Below, piece after piece: positions 8,576-18,564 of a stretch of 64,000 nucleotides of DNA. Each line of letters opens with the position of its first letter. Position 1 is the stretch's first letter. A program made the translations under genes and the position numbers. The notes beneath the pieces are model-generated. The model did no database searches. It was given only the letters and a program-made list of their open reading frames with translations, and had not been told where the DNA came from. The stretch is from Clostridium tunisiense TJ (GTDB lineage: Bacteria; Bacillota; Clostridia; Clostridiales; Clostridiaceae): the NCBI RefSeq assembly GCF_000300195.1, contig NZ_AMQH01000009.1, positions 62,001-126,000 of the forward strand, read 5' to 3'.

Positions 8576-9019
8576 TTGACTACTTTTTTTATTTACCTTT
8601 TGATATTTGCTTGCATAGGACTTGGAGTTTTTAACTATTTAAACATACAAAAGCTGAACACTCAGCAACTTAAACTTAGAGTATTAGCAAAACAAAATAA
8701 AGATTTAACTGCTCAAGTAAATACTCTAAATAGACCTGTAGACAACTTAAAAATATTCTATCACCCACTAAATTATCTTCATGGCGAGATAACTAATAGA
8801 ACCTCATTATACCTAAGTCCAATATATAATAGCCCTGTGCTAAGAATAGTTCATAGCGGTGTTAAGCTAGAGATTTTAGATCTTTGTGAAAGTTATGATA
8901 CTCTTTGGTATGAAGTTAAAATCATATGTGATGAAACTATTAATCTCAAAGGCTTTATTAAAAAGGAATTCGTTAAAGAATTAGAAACTGTTGAAACTGG
9001 TTTAATTTATAAAAACTAA
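8576..9019 (+). CDS. Membrane-anchored protein with SH3-like domain
   Basis: A 147-residue protein starting at TTG 8576, seven bases after GGAGGT. An N-terminal membrane helix (residues 3-22) is followed by a short coiled coil (KLNTQQLKLRVLAKQNKDL) and a C-terminal beta-rich domain (about 70-135) with TSLYLSPIYNSPVLRIVHSGVKLEIL and WYEVKI, typical of a bacterial SH3 domain that binds cell-wall peptide. It is probably an envelope protein facing the outside. An interspersed repeat ends 26 bases upstream. Confidence 0.65.
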   Translation: MTTFFIYLLIFACIGLGVFNYLNIQKLNTQQLKLRVLAKQNKDLTAQVNTLNRPVDNLKIFYHPLNYLHGEITNRTSLYLSPIYNSPVLRIVHSGVKLEILDLCESYDTLWYEVKIICDETINLKGFIKKEFVKELETVETGLIYKN

Positions 9020-9050
9020 GAACTATGAAGCTATGAGATGCACTAAAGAA

Positions 9051-9084
9051 GGCTGTGTCAAAGTAATTATTTGACACAGCCCTC
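9051..9084. terminator. Shared terminator between convergent genes
   Basis: GGCTGTGTCAAA pairs perfectly with TTTGACACAGCC (9051-9081) around a 7-base loop. It is positioned to end the 8576 gene and the ABC permease gene. Confidence 0.75.
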
Positions 9085-9112
9085 TACTTTATGCTCTTAT
9101 TCTCACTCTTAG

Positions 9113-9910
9113 TTAGTATTGCCCTAATAACCCCTTTTTCTTTGCTATTTTAGCACATTGATCAAAAATAAATGCTCCTATTAAGAAATAAACAAGAGAG
9201 TTTCCAATTATTAATCCATAATCCCCCAAAGATATATCTGCAAGACTTTCATTGCCAAGAGTTATTGCGTAGACTTTTTCTATAGTTGGTCTAAAAGGTA
9301 ACACTATTGATAATATTGATCCCGCTCCACCTGTTCCTATCATAACCAAACTTATTAAGAAGTATTGTACTAAGTTCAATAAAGACTGAACCTTTTTAAA
9401 TATAAGGGCTAACCCTGCAAGGATTAAGGAAATTCCTAACATACTAAAGATTCCTAAAAATATTATAATTAATATTGGAAGTAGGTCTATGTTAAGCCAA
9501 TAATTTGTGGTTGCCATAATGCTAAGTAGCACTATAAAGGAAATTATCAAATTCACCAATAAGCTTGCAAGGCTTCTTACCACTAATACATTATGTAGTC
9601 CTAAACTAGACATACTTATTTGTTCTAAGGTTCCCTTACTAGCATCATTAATTACTCCATAAGCAGTATCTGAATAAGCCGATACCATCACAGTCCATAA
9701 AAAGTACCCTATAACAAACCCCTCTAAGGTCTGTCCTAAATCAACGGGTGCTACCTTCATACTTGTACCAAATAGCTTCATTCCAAAAAACATAGCAATG
9801 AATAAGGCGTAAAAGGTCATTATTTCTGACAGAGTATTAAATTTATATCTCACCATCTCTTTTACGGATTTTTCAAAAGATACCTTAAACACATAAAATA
9901 GCTTCCTCAT
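9113..9910 (-). CDS. ABC-2 type transporter permease
   Basis: A 265-residue integral membrane protein with about six helices, organised like ABC-2 exporters: an amphipathic N-terminal helix, then VIGYFLWTVMVSAY and a glycine-rich GTGGAGSIL segment before the last helices. It overlaps the upstream ATPase gene by one base (TAATG), so the two are translated together and form the transporter. The substrate is not evident. Confidence 0.85.
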   Translation of the reverse strand: MRKLFYVFKVSFEKSVKEMVRYKFNTLSEIMTFYALFIAMFFGMKLFGTSMKVAPVDLGQTLEGFVIGYFLWTVMVSAYSDTAYGVINDASKGTLEQISMSSLGLHNVLVVRSLASLLVNLIISFIVLLSIMATTNYWLNIDLLPILIIIFLGIFSMLGISLILAGLALIFKKVQSLLNLVQYFLISLVMIGTGGAGSILSIVLPFRPTIEKVYAITLGNESLADISLGDYGLIIGNSLVYFLIGAFIFDQCAKIAKKKGLLGQY

Positions 9911-10833
9911 TATTTCTTACCTCCGCTAATAAGATTTAAATACACTCTTTCAAAGTTAACTTCTTTTTGCTTTATTTCTTTAATCATTATTTCCTTTGCC
10001 TTTAAAGCATCAATAATATTGTAAATTTCCTTTGAATCGAATATATCTATTTCAAGGAGGGAATCCTCATTGGTAAAATAAAATTCATAACCTAGATTCC
10101 TTAAGTAATTCTTATATTCCTGTGAAATTGGCTCTACTAAAACAAACTCGTAGGTCATACTTCTAAACATCTCTAAAAGATTTGTCATGGTATCTTGTGC
10201 TACCAGCTTTCCTTTATTAATAACAACTACATCTGTACAAACATCTTGTACTAAGCTCATATCATGGGTACTTAAAAGTACAGTTTTTTTCATATCTTTA
10301 GCTATATCTCTTAAAACCTCTTTTATGTCCATAAAGCTTTCAATATCCAACCCTAAGGTTGGCTCGTCCAAAAGAATAATGTCTGTGTTACAAATTAGGG
10401 TCATAGCTATAGCAGTTTTTTGCTGCATTCCCCTAGATAAATTATTCACCACCACATCCTTCTTCGCTGTAAGGTTAAATCTTTCAAGCAGCTCATCTAT
10501 ATTTTTCTCTACAGCTTTTCCACCTAAGCCTCGTATTCCTGCAAAGTAACGAAGGTTTTCTCTTGGAGTTAACCTCCAATAAAGATTTCTAGTACCTTCG
10601 AACATTGCTGATATTTTATTTATAGATTTTTTATTATCTTGTCCTTCTAACTTAATTTCACCCTTATCTGGAATTAACAAATTACAGATACTTTTTATTG
10701 TAGTAGTCTTACCTGAACCATTTGGTCCTAGTATTGCACAAATATGACCTTTTTCCACTGAAAAAGAAATATCATCTACTGCTGTAATATTTCCATACTT
10801 TTTTACTAAATCATTAACCTCTATTGCTTTCAA
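9910..10833 (-). CDS. ABC transporter ATP-binding protein
   Basis: A 307-residue protein. The start is TTG at 10833, eight bases after AGGGGGT; reading further upstream would add 35 non-homologous residues. It has Walker A GPNGSGKTT, a slightly altered signature (NLSRGMQQK in place of LSGGQ), Walker B IILLDEPTLGLD and switch STHD. A C-terminal extension of about 90 residues is typical of ABC-2 ATPases. It is first in a two-gene operon with the permease. Confidence 0.9.
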   Translation of the reverse strand: MKAIEVNDLVKKYGNITAVDDISFSVEKGHICAILGPNGSGKTTTIKSICNLLIPDKGEIKLEGQDNKKSINKISAMFEGTRNLYWRLTPRENLRYFAGIRGLGGKAVEKNIDELLERFNLTAKKDVVVNNLSRGMQQKTAIAMTLICNTDIILLDEPTLGLDIESFMDIKEVLRDIAKDMKKTVLLSTHDMSLVQDVCTDVVVINKGKLVAQDTMTNLLEMFRSMTYEFVLVEPISQEYKNYLRNLGYEFYFTNEDSLLEIDIFDSKEIYNIIDALKAKEIMIKEIKQKEVNFERVYLNLISGGKK

Positions 10834-11097
10834 CCCAATACCCCCTATTTTATTTCCTATAAACTTTTCCAGATTATAAATGTAAAAATTTACTTTCCCC
10901 TTATTTTTTAATTTTAACATTTTAATACATATAGTCAATATATTTACTTATTATTAATATTATTACATGTAGTTTAGATATATATGCTTCCTTTATGCCA
11001 TAAATAAGTATATTTATGTATCCACTTGCTCTTTCATAAAATTTTTTAACTAAAATATTGCTTTATCCTAAAGTATTTTATAGGTTTAGAAAAAACT
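10834..11097. other. Intergenic region upstream of the ABC-2 operon
   Basis: AT-rich with no coding signal. It must hold the minus-strand promoter of the ABC operon, but no box is convincing enough to name. Confidence 0.3.
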
Positions 11098-11133
11098 AAG
11101 AGTATAACTTGCATATAGTAAAGTTATACTCTT
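11092..11133 (-). terminator. Chemoreceptor-gene terminator
   Basis: AAGAGTATAACTT (11098-11110) pairs with AAGTTATACTCTT (11121-11133); the run of A at 11092-11096 is the U-tract of the minus-strand transcript. Confidence 0.85.
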
Positions 11134-11141
11134 ATTACTTT

Positions 11142-13166
11142 TTATGATCTTGTAACTTTAAACTTAGCTATTTCCCCATTTAATTGCTCTGCTGTGCCTG
11201 TAAGTTCTTCTGCTGTTAAAGAAACATTTTGAATTGCACTGATCTGCTCATGCATTGATGCTGTTACTTCTTCAGAAGACGCAGCCGCTTGCTCTGTTAT
11301 TGCAGATATATTTTGCATAGATTCTACTATAGACTCCTTGTCCTCATTAACCATATTAATAGACTCACTTAGCTGCTTTATAGAATCTGCTATAGTTTCT
11401 GTAGACTTATATATATACTCGAAAGAAGTATTAACCTTGTCTACAGATAAGGTTTGCGCCTCTGACATTTCTTTTACTTCCTTCATTTTGCTTACAGTAT
11501 TATTGCTTTGGTTTTGTATATCAACTATTATACTATTAATTTCTTTAGCTGCATTGTTTGAGCCATCAGCAAGTTTTCTAATTTCCTCAGCTACCACAGC
11601 AAAGCCTCTTCCAGCCTCTCCTGCTCTAGCAGCTTCAATTGAAGCATTTAATGCTAATAAATTTGTTTGCTGAGCAATTGAAGCTATAGTATTTATAATA
11701 TTGGATATTTCCTTACTTCTATCATTTAGCTCAACTATTGCATCTTCAATATTATTTATAGCATCTTCGTTTAGTTTATTATTGCCCATTAACTCTTCTA
11801 CTACTTGTACAGCATCTTTGTTTATATTTATTACATCTTCAGTAGAATCCAGCATAGCATTAGTATTATACTGTAGATTGTTAAGTTTTTCCGATAGAGT
11901 TAACGTAAGATTTGCAACCTTTTCAGTTTCTAAAGCTTCTTGAGATGCTCCTATGGCAATCTCTTCAACTGCATTGGTTACGCTTTGCGCTGATGCAGAA
12001 GTCTCTTCTGCTACACTGGCAAGACTACTTGCAGATGTGCCTAAGTTTTTTGATATATCCTGAATTTTATATATCAAGTTGCTTATTTCATCAAGCATTT
12101 TATTGAATCCTTCACCTAATTCTCCTATCTCGTCTTTAGTTTTTATACTACATTTTGCTGTAAAATCCCCTTCTTTCATCTTAGTTATAGATAATAAAAG
12201 AGCATTAATAGGTTTAGTTATTCCACTGGCAAATATTATGGAAATTACCATAGCAGCAATAAGTGAAATCACCCCTATTACCAAGGTATTATATAACATT
12301 TTACTTGTTTCTCTAGTTATCTCGTCGGTGTAGGTAGTTGCAATTATTGTCCAACCTAAATCCTTAACCTTATTATAGGAAGCTATTTTCCTAACTAATC
12401 CATTCTCTTCTTGTGAATCGTATTCTTTATAGCCTTCTTCATTGTTTTTTATAGCCTCTTCAACATCCTTCTGATCAAGGGGTTTTCCTATAAGCTCTTG
12501 GTTCTTATTGGTCATAACATTAAGGCTATTATCTAAAAGAACTACATAACCCTTTTCTCCAATCTTTATATCATTTATGTTGTTAGATAAAGCTTCTAGA
12601 CTTATATCAATCCCAACCACACCTAAAAACTCATCATTATTAAAAGTGTTATATACAGGAATTCCCACGGAAACTACTAACTTACCTGAAGATGCTGCCT
12701 TGTAAGGCTCTGTCCATATTACAGATTTCTTCTCAACAGCTTGCTTATACCAAGGTCTAGCTGTTGGATCATAATCGTCAGCCATCTTCTTTTCTGGATA
12801 TCTATAAAACTTCTTATCTGTTGTACCCAAATAAATAGCTTCAACTTCTTTATGAGACTCTGAATAAGCCTTAAAAGTTTTCATCATCATTTCTATGTTG
12901 TTTGGATTTGCTTTAATCTGCTGAATGTTGTTATCCTTACTCATTTGTAAGGCAGAATTATCGTATTGGTTTTTATAGTACAAAATTGATTGCTGAACTT
13001 GTTCTACAGCTTCCATATTTGCACTTTTTAAAGCTTCCTCCATTATAGCACTAGACTTTAAAAATGAGGTAACTCCTAAAATTGCAAGTGGCAATAATAT
13101 AAGTACTGTAATTACTGATATAAGTTTGAATTTTAGTCCACCTCTTTTAACCTTAACCCTTTTCAT
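11142..13166 (-). CDS. Methyl-accepting chemotaxis protein with dCache domain, predicted amino-acid sensor
   Basis: A 674-residue protein with membrane helices near 15-35 and 288-310, an extracellular double-Cache domain between, HAMP (about 310-365) and a signalling domain with tip [19 protein letters not shown]. In the Cache domain YDPTARPWY gives Tyr, Arg, Trp, Tyr in the spacing of the published dCache_1AA amino-acid binding motif, and GVVGIDIS supplies the matching Asp. The predicted ligand is therefore one or more L-amino acids. GGAGGGG precedes ATG. It is monocistronic with its own terminator. Confidence 0.92.
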   Translation of the reverse strand: MKRVKVKRGGLKFKLISVITVLILLPLAILGVTSFLKSSAIMEEALKSANMEAVEQVQQSILYYKNQYDNSALQMSKDNNIQQIKANPNNIEMMMKTFKAYSESHKEVEAIYLGTTDKKFYRYPEKKMADDYDPTARPWYKQAVEKKSVIWTEPYKAASSGKLVVSVGIPVYNTFNNDEFLGVVGIDISLEALSNNINDIKIGEKGYVVLLDNSLNVMTNKNQELIGKPLDQKDVEEAIKNNEEGYKEYDSQEENGLVRKIASYNKVKDLGWTIIATTYTDEITRETSKMLYNTLVIGVISLIAAMVISIIFASGITKPINALLLSITKMKEGDFTAKCSIKTKDEIGELGEGFNKMLDEISNLIYKIQDISKNLGTSASSLASVAEETSASAQSVTNAVEEIAIGASQEALETEKVANLTLTLSEKLNNLQYNTNAMLDSTEDVININKDAVQVVEELMGNNKLNEDAINNIEDAIVELNDRSKEISNIINTIASIAQQTNLLALNASIEAARAGEAGRGFAVVAEEIRKLADGSNNAAKEINSIIVDIQNQSNNTVSKMKEVKEMSEAQTLSVDKVNTSFEYIYKSTETIADSIKQLSESINMVNEDKESIVESMQNISAITEQAAASSEEVTASMHEQISAIQNVSLTAEELTGTAEQLNGEIAKFKVTRS

Positions 13167-13637
13167 TTTTACCCCTCCATATTTTCTTATTAGTATATAT
13201 ATATCGACATTTTACTTTAATATTTTACACTGTTTTTACAGTTTTACAAATTATTATTTTCAAATTAACATTATTACAAAAAATCCACTATATTGAAAAC
13301 TTGTTTGTTTTTATTGTAAAAACTAATTCTCAACAGGTATCCATTCTTTACTTATATAAATTAATAAAGCTACATACTTGTTATGAGTATAACAAAGTAA
13401 AAATAAAAGACCTTCACTAAGTACAAGGTTAATATAATTTTACAAGTTACATGTGTCTTCAAATTATTTTATTTCGCCCTAAATTTTCTATAACCCAGTT
13501 AGTTAGCCATTTCCAAGAGATATTCAATAGGGGTACCCTAGCTTTCGGTGTTGTATTAGGTATCAACCAGTATTAGAATAAATAGTATAGAATAGATTGT
13601 GAAAATTCACAAAATAAATGCGAGGAGGTGAGCTCTT
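13167..13637. other. Long intergenic region before the MATE gene
   Basis: It contains promoters for the divergent chemoreceptor and MATE genes, which I cannot place precisely. One 40-codon frame at about 13450-13575 has an ATG but no ribosome binding site and I do not call it. Base composition rises in the last 120 bases, which may mark the edge of an acquired segment carrying the MATE gene. Confidence 0.35.
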
Positions 13638-15014
13638 ATGACCTCTCAAAAGCGTAATATGGATATGAGTAGTGGGCCTCTGCTTAGTAAAATGTTGATA
13701 TTTGCTTTGCCTATTATGGCAATGAATATGTTGCAATTGCTCTTTAATGCCGCAGATATGATAGTTGTAGGTCGTTTTTCTGGTAGCCATGCTTTGGCTG
13801 CAGTGGGAGCAACAGGTTCTCTTATTAATCTTATTGTCACCTTATTTATGGGTTTGTCTGTTGGTACAAATGTTATCGTAGCTCAGGATTTAGGTGCTGA
13901 TAAACAGTTGGAGGTAAGTCAGTCTGTTCATACTTCTATTGCTATAAGCATAATTGGCGGTGTTATTGTGATGGTGGTAGGTCTTATCTTCTGTAGACCC
14001 CTACTTAGCCTCATGGGTACCCCTGCAGATATCTTTGATCTATCAGTACTGTACATGAAAATCTTTTTCATTGGCATGCCTGCCAGTATGGTATATAACT
14101 TTGGTGCAGCTATATTAAGAGCTGTAGGTGATAGTCGTCGTCCTATGAACTATCTCATCATTGCTGGTATTGTGAATGTGGTATTAAACTTGTTCTTTGT
14201 AATTGTTTTGCATATGAGTGTTGATGGCGTAGCATGGGCAACAGTGATTTCCCAATATGTCTCAGTGTCTCTTATTATGCTATGTTTACTTAAAAGTGAT
14301 GGAGCTATCCGCTTCATTCCTCGTAAGCTACGTATTAACCCTGAGAAACTGAAGGCTATTTTGAAAATTGGGTTACCTGCAGGACTACAAAGTATGTTGT
14401 TCTCTATTTCTAATGTGCTTATTCAGTCAGCAGTAAATTCCTTTGGTTCCACTATGGTGGCAGCCAGTTCCGCCGCCAGCAATGTAGAAGGCTTTATTGG
14501 TACCACAATGAATGCCTATTACAATGCTGCTCTTTCCTTTAGCGGACAAAATATGGGTGCAAAAAAATACCATAGACTTGACTCCATTGCCAAGGTATCC
14601 GCTATATTTATTTTTGCAACTTGGATTCTTTTAGGTAGCGCTACCTTACTTTTTGGCAGATCACTGCTTGGTTTATATACTGACAGTCCTGAGGTTATTG
14701 ACCTAGGAATGCTGCGAATGAAAGTTATGATGGTTGCATACTTTACTTGTGGCACAATGAACGTATTCCCAGGAATAACTCGTGGCATGGGCTATTCAAT
14801 ACTCCCTATGCTTTGCACTCTTGTAGGTGCCTGTCTTATGAGAATTCTTTGGCTGGCTACTGTTTTTGCTTGGCACCCTACTATGGTTACACTTTTTGTA
14901 TGCTATCCTGTAACCTGGGGCTTAGCAGGACTTGGTCAGGTAGGCGTGTTCTTCTATGCACGGCGTGAGGTTCGTAAGAAAGCCATGCTAGAAATTGAAG
15001 CTGTGACTCCTTAA
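13638..15014 (+). CDS. MATE-family efflux transporter
   Basis: A 458-residue protein with about 12 membrane helices in two homologous halves, opening with the typical GPLLSKMLIFALPIMAMNML and containing FNAADMIVVGRFSG and the second-half counterpart LPAGLQSMLF. MATE proteins export cationic drugs or metabolites against Na+ or H+. GGAGGTGA six bases before ATG gives strong initiation. Codon use differs from the neighbours: CGT and CGG arginine codons are common and GC is higher, suggesting later acquisition. No regulator is adjacent. Confidence 0.9.
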   Translation: MTSQKRNMDMSSGPLLSKMLIFALPIMAMNMLQLLFNAADMIVVGRFSGSHALAAVGATGSLINLIVTLFMGLSVGTNVIVAQDLGADKQLEVSQSVHTSIAISIIGGVIVMVVGLIFCRPLLSLMGTPADIFDLSVLYMKIFFIGMPASMVYNFGAAILRAVGDSRRPMNYLIIAGIVNVVLNLFFVIVLHMSVDGVAWATVISQYVSVSLIMLCLLKSDGAIRFIPRKLRINPEKLKAILKIGLPAGLQSMLFSISNVLIQSAVNSFGSTMVAASSAASNVEGFIGTTMNAYYNAALSFSGQNMGAKKYHRLDSIAKVSAIFIFATWILLGSATLLFGRSLLGLYTDSPEVIDLGMLRMKVMMVAYFTCGTMNVFPGITRGMGYSILPMLCTLVGACLMRILWLATVFAWHPTMVTLFVCYPVTWGLAGLGQVGVFFYARREVRKKAMLEIEAVTP

Positions 15015-15063
15015 AAAATAGTGTATATAAAGATACAGCCTATCTTTATATACACTATTTTTA
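15013..15063. terminator. Strong bidirectional terminator
   Basis: A 22-bp perfect stem, starting AAAAATAGTGTATATAAAG, has a 5-base loop and ends in a T-run. It separates the MATE gene from the convergent DUF2812 gene. Confidence 0.9.
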
Positions 15064-15117
15064 TATGGTTCCTTTAACTTTAAGATTTACTTTTACTATT
15101 CTCACAAACTTTAATCC

Positions 15118-16458
15118 CTAGTTTTTAAAAAGCTCCTTATAAATTATCTCTAAAAACTTATCCTCTTCAACATTAATTAATCCCCTTCTAGCCTCAAATA
15201 CTTTATTCTTTGAAACTACTACATAGTGCTCTCTGTTATCATCTGAATACACTTTAACGCTACTAGGAAGTTTAGTATCAACCAGTTTTAAATTAGCTAC
15301 ATGCCACCTACTTAATCTTTCTACTAGTCTATCCTTTTGAAAATTAACTATCCAAGGGTGTTCACTTTGGCAAATTGTATAGAATAACTCGTTATTTTCA
15401 CTACCATCAGAATATCTTGTTGTTTTAGCTAGTATACTTTCATCAATCCTTATATATGGATTTTCACTTAAACTTCCTTGCCCCACAGTATTAGTTTTTT
15501 CTGTATACCCAAAATCGCTCAAGGTTAATTCTACCTTCTCTGGTGGTGCTACTCTGTCTTCAGATTTTAATATTCCAAAGAGTGCTAAACCTAACATAAA
15601 CATTATCATCATATATAATAATATTACTGAACTAGATACGGTTATTATTGCATTAGTAGTTTTTGAATACCTCTCCTTATCTAAAAATCTTTTTATACCC
15701 ACTGGCACTATTATGAGAGCAGCTATTGTCAATAGCATTAAAACCCCTGAAATTTTATTAGAATTATTATCAAAGAATAAGACTTTTATAAGCGGGATTA
15801 AAATTAAGATTTTATATATATTTCTAACCATATTTTTTATTTGTATCTGTTTATAAGTGTTATAAGTCATGTTTTTACTTTTCTTCAAATTAAGTTTATT
15901 CCTAATAGTCCAATGAACAAAGCTAATAATTTCTGTACTGTTCATAAAAATAACGGACACCATAGCAACAACTGATAAGATAGCAATATTTGAAGCAACT
16001 GCATACATTGCACCTCCTGCAAATAGTTGCATATAAATGTTAAAAATAAACAACAACACTGCAACTAATTGAAAAACAGCATTATATAATGAAGCTTTAA
16101 AAACTGATTTAAATTTTTCCTTTTCATCTGTATGAATAGATATTGTGTTATTATAATTTTCTGAGTAAAACACCTGAACTTTACCCTTTTCACAAAGGTA
16201 TTTCCATCCTGCAGCTTCACAATATTCTCGATACTCCATAGCTAAATCGCTATCCTTGTGATCAAACTCAGAAATCTTGCTAAGCACGTCCACTGAGTAC
16301 TTTAATTTTTGTGGCTTTATCTTCTTAAATTTTAAAAACAATCCATTAATAGATTGCAGAAGCCAGCCTTTCTCTGCCATAATTTCAAGGTGCTCTTCAA
16401 CTGCCCCGCACTCAAAAGGTGAAAAATTCAAAAATATTATCTTACTATTTTTACCCAT
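15118..16458 (-). CDS. DUF2812 membrane protein (large form)
   Basis: A 446-residue protein with an N-terminal DUF2812 domain (FECGAVEEHLEIMAEKGWLL, later EYCEAAGWKYLC and VFYSE) followed by about five or six membrane helices and an extracytoplasmic or cytoplasmic tail of about 140 residues. The domain's function is unknown; it is nearly always encoded next to a PadR repressor. Its start overlaps the PadR stop by one base (TAATG), so the pair is translationally coupled. A shorter paralogue sits at 18565. Confidence 0.82.
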   Translation of the reverse strand: MGKNSKIIFLNFSPFECGAVEEHLEIMAEKGWLLQSINGLFLKFKKIKPQKLKYSVDVLSKISEFDHKDSDLAMEYREYCEAAGWKYLCEKGKVQVFYSENYNNTISIHTDEKEKFKSVFKASLYNAVFQLVAVLLFIFNIYMQLFAGGAMYAVASNIAILSVVAMVSVIFMNSTEIISFVHWTIRNKLNLKKSKNMTYNTYKQIQIKNMVRNIYKILILIPLIKVLFFDNNSNKISGVLMLLTIAALIIVPVGIKRFLDKERYSKTTNAIITVSSSVILLYMMIMFMLGLALFGILKSEDRVAPPEKVELTLSDFGYTEKTNTVGQGSLSENPYIRIDESILAKTTRYSDGSENNELFYTICQSEHPWIVNFQKDRLVERLSRWHVANLKLVDTKLPSSVKVYSDDNREHYVVVSKNKVFEARRGLINVEEDKFLEIIYKELFKN

Positions 16459-16775
16459 TATAGCTTCTCCTCCATATAAAATTCCCCATCCCTAACCATA
16501 ATAATTAAACGATTATATTCCTCTAGTAGTAGCTCCTGTCCCTTTTCCGTAATTATATAACTTCTCTTTCTCCCTTGTACTTCAGTTTCTCTTATAATTC
16601 CTTCTTTTTCAAACTTACCAAGAAGAGCGTATAGGGTTCCCGGTCCAACCTTTACTCTTCCCTTAGAAATCTCACTTACAGCCTCCATTATATCAACACC
16701 GCACTTTTCCTTAAGTAGTGCCATTAATATATAATACATAGGCTCTGTTAAATTTTGAAATTGCTCTCTAGCCAT
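16458..16775 (-). CDS. PadR-family transcriptional repressor
   Basis: A 105-residue protein with a winged-helix core: LTEPMYYILMALLKEKCGVDIME, GPGTLYALLGKFEKEGII and a basic wing QGRKRSYIITEKG, then the short PadR-s2 dimerisation helix. AGGAGATG precedes ATG. Two palindromic sites flank its own -10 box (16793-16842), so autorepression is likely. The controlled partner is the coupled DUF2812 gene. The inducing signal is unknown. Confidence 0.9.
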   Translation of the reverse strand: MAREQFQNLTEPMYYILMALLKEKCGVDIMEAVSEISKGRVKVGPGTLYALLGKFEKEGIIRETEVQGRKRSYIITEKGQELLLEEYNRLIIMVRDGEFYMEEKL

Positions 16776-16792
16776 TTTTCATCTCCTATTTA

Positions 16793-16848
16793 ATATCGAC
16801 ACACGATATTTATATTATTATAATATTATCGTGTGTCGATATTGTCAA
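16793..16848 (-). promoter_or_regulatory. PadR promoter with two palindromic operators
   Basis: Minus-strand -35 TTGACA (16848-16843), 17-base spacer, -10 TATTAT. ATATCG-ACACA-CGATAT lies at 16793-16809 and its near reverse copy TTATCG-TGTGT-CGATAT at 16826-16842, within the spacer. Each site is itself a palindrome and the two are inverted relative to each other. A repressor bound here would block RNA polymerase. Confidence 0.8.
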
Positions 16849-17010
16849 CCTTATTTTGTAAATTTTACATACACTTCCTAAATGTTAATAATCAGAGTTA
16901 GACCTTAATGAAATAATAAACAAGATCAGTCTTAAGAGTTGCTATGAAAGTAGCTTTATATTGCCACTAAATATATTTGTATAGTCATACAACTGCCACT
17001 TATAGAAATG

Positions 17011-17046
17011 AAAAAGAACACTTTCTAAAAAATAAGTGCTCTTTTC
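17011..17046 (-). terminator. LCP-gene terminator
   Basis: AAAAAGAACACTT pairs with AAGTGCTCTTTT (one wobble), with the A-run on the left giving a U-tract on the minus-strand RNA. Confidence 0.7.
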
Positions 17047-17071
17047 TAAAACCTATTCATTATAATTTCAT

Positions 17072-18124
17072 CTATTTATCCTTACCAGCTAGTTCCCCAT
17101 CTGTAAAAATTTCTTTTAGTTTGCTACTTTCCTTATCATCATAAAAGAAATAGGATTTAATTCCTTCATAACCTGCTTCCCCTGGAATTGTATGGTATCC
17201 TATTTTTTCTTTTTCCATCTTAGCTAAACTCATAGAATATTTCATTATATCAGCAGCATTTAAATCTGTTTCAATATACTTTGGAAGCATCGTTAAAATA
17301 CCTGGGATTTTTGTTATTATGGATGGACTTTGAATCTTTCCTATTACAGTATTAAAAAAACCTTGCATATGTTTAATTCTATCTAAATCCCCATTTAAGT
17401 ATCCTGTTTCATCATTATTTTTTCTCCATCTAATAAAGTCCTCAGCCTGTTTACCATCAAGTAGTTGTGGTTTATCACTTTTATTAAGACGTATATGAAG
17501 GTTTTGAATTTTATCATCATAGTACATATCCCTATCAACGATTACCTCTATACCACCTAAGGCATCTATAAACTTTCTAAAAGCTATGGTATCAACCTTT
17601 ACATAATGGTCTATTTTAATGTTTAGTAAATCTTCAACTGTTTCTACAGCTAAAGGAACTTTTCCTAAAAAATGAGCATCATTGATTTTCTTAGTGTTAC
17701 CGTTTATTTTAACCTTAGTATCCCTTGGAATTGATATCACATCATACTTCTTTTCTTTATGGTTATAATGAACTACCATCATTGTGTCAGTTCTTCTTGG
17801 ATCTTTTTTGTTATTTTCATCTCCATCTCCATTGTCTACTCCTACCACTAAAAAGTTAGTAGATTTATTTATTTCATCTTCTTTGCTCTTCTTGCTGATG
17901 TCTCCACTATTTTGTTTTTCGCCAATGGAACTCTCTTCCTTCAAAGCAACTGAGTTATTGCTAAAGCTTTGTAAATATACATATATCCCTGTGGTAAGCA
18001 CTGCTAAAATAATGCCTAAAACTAGTACTGTTTTAAAAAATATATCTTTCCCTCTCTTATTCCCCTTTATATCTCCTTGGTTTTCTTGGTTCTCTAAATA
18101 CTGGTTTTTATCTTTACGATCCAT
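17072..18124 (-). CDS. LytR-CpsA-Psr (LCP) family cell-wall polymer ligase
   Basis: A 350-residue protein with a cytoplasmic tail of about 30 residues, one membrane helix (about 31-50) and an extracellular LCP domain. Key family features are visible: RRTDTMMVVHY with the catalytic Asp and Arg, VISIPRDTKV, a Lys/Asn-rich substrate loop, DALGGIEV, and the RWRKNN..LNGDLDRIKHMQ segment with its two arginines. LCP enzymes attach teichoic acids or capsule to peptidoglycan from undecaprenyl-linked precursors. GGTGGAG precedes ATG. It lies between two PadR/DUF2812 cassettes but has its own terminator and upstream region. Confidence 0.92.
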   Translation of the reverse strand: MDRKDKNQYLENQENQGDIKGNKRGKDIFFKTVLVLGIILAVLTTGIYVYLQSFSNNSVALKEESSIGEKQNSGDISKKSKEDEINKSTNFLVVGVDNGDGDENNKKDPRRTDTMMVVHYNHKEKKYDVISIPRDTKVKINGNTKKINDAHFLGKVPLAVETVEDLLNIKIDHYVKVDTIAFRKFIDALGGIEVIVDRDMYYDDKIQNLHIRLNKSDKPQLLDGKQAEDFIRWRKNNDETGYLNGDLDRIKHMQGFFNTVIGKIQSPSIITKIPGILTMLPKYIETDLNAADIMKYSMSLAKMEKEKIGYHTIPGEAGYEGIKSYFFYDDKESSKLKEIFTDGELAGKDK

Positions 18125-18405
18125 CTCTCCACCCCTGATCTTAGAATTTATTTATCTAAGCCTTTTCCTTATTGAAATTAACTATAAAAAAGTCTTGAAA
18201 TAAAAAGCATAAAATATACACTAATAAGCCTATCTACCATTATTAGATAAGCGCCATAATCATTATTTAAATTTATCTTTCATTTTCAATATTTTCCAAA
18301 CTTTTACCTCCCTATAACAATTAGACAATTTACTAGATCAAAATGTTTCACATTATAAAAAGTTTATTATTTGTTCATATATATCAACGGCTTCAACTTA
18401 TACTT
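18125..18405. other. Leader region of the LCP gene
   Basis: On the minus strand GGGAGG followed by TTG at 18298 opens an 8-codon frame ending at 18272 (MENIENER), and a small hairpin TATCTA/TAGATA follows near 18230-18250. This could be a leader peptide, but the evidence is thin. No promoter boxes are convincing. Confidence 0.3.
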
Positions 18406-18454
18406 AAAGTTTAAAAAAGAGGATATCAATTTAATTCGATATCCTCCTTTAAAC
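18406..18454 (-). terminator. Terminator of the second PadR/DUF2812 cassette
   Basis: AAGTTTAAA and GAGGATATC pair with GATATCCTC and TTTAAACTT around a 10-base loop, with a small internal bulge. Confidence 0.7.
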
Positions 18455-18564
18455 TTCTGTCACAGATTATTTAACTAATGCCTATTACATACATAGCTAT
18501 TGCTATTACCGCTATTTTTCATAGTAATCTCTACAATGACTTCAAAATAAAATTTCTCTTATAT

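Noticed and set aside
13450..13575. 40-codon frame upstream of the MATE gene
   Set aside because: It has an ATG but no ribosome binding site and no recognisable sequence; more likely chance or spacer.
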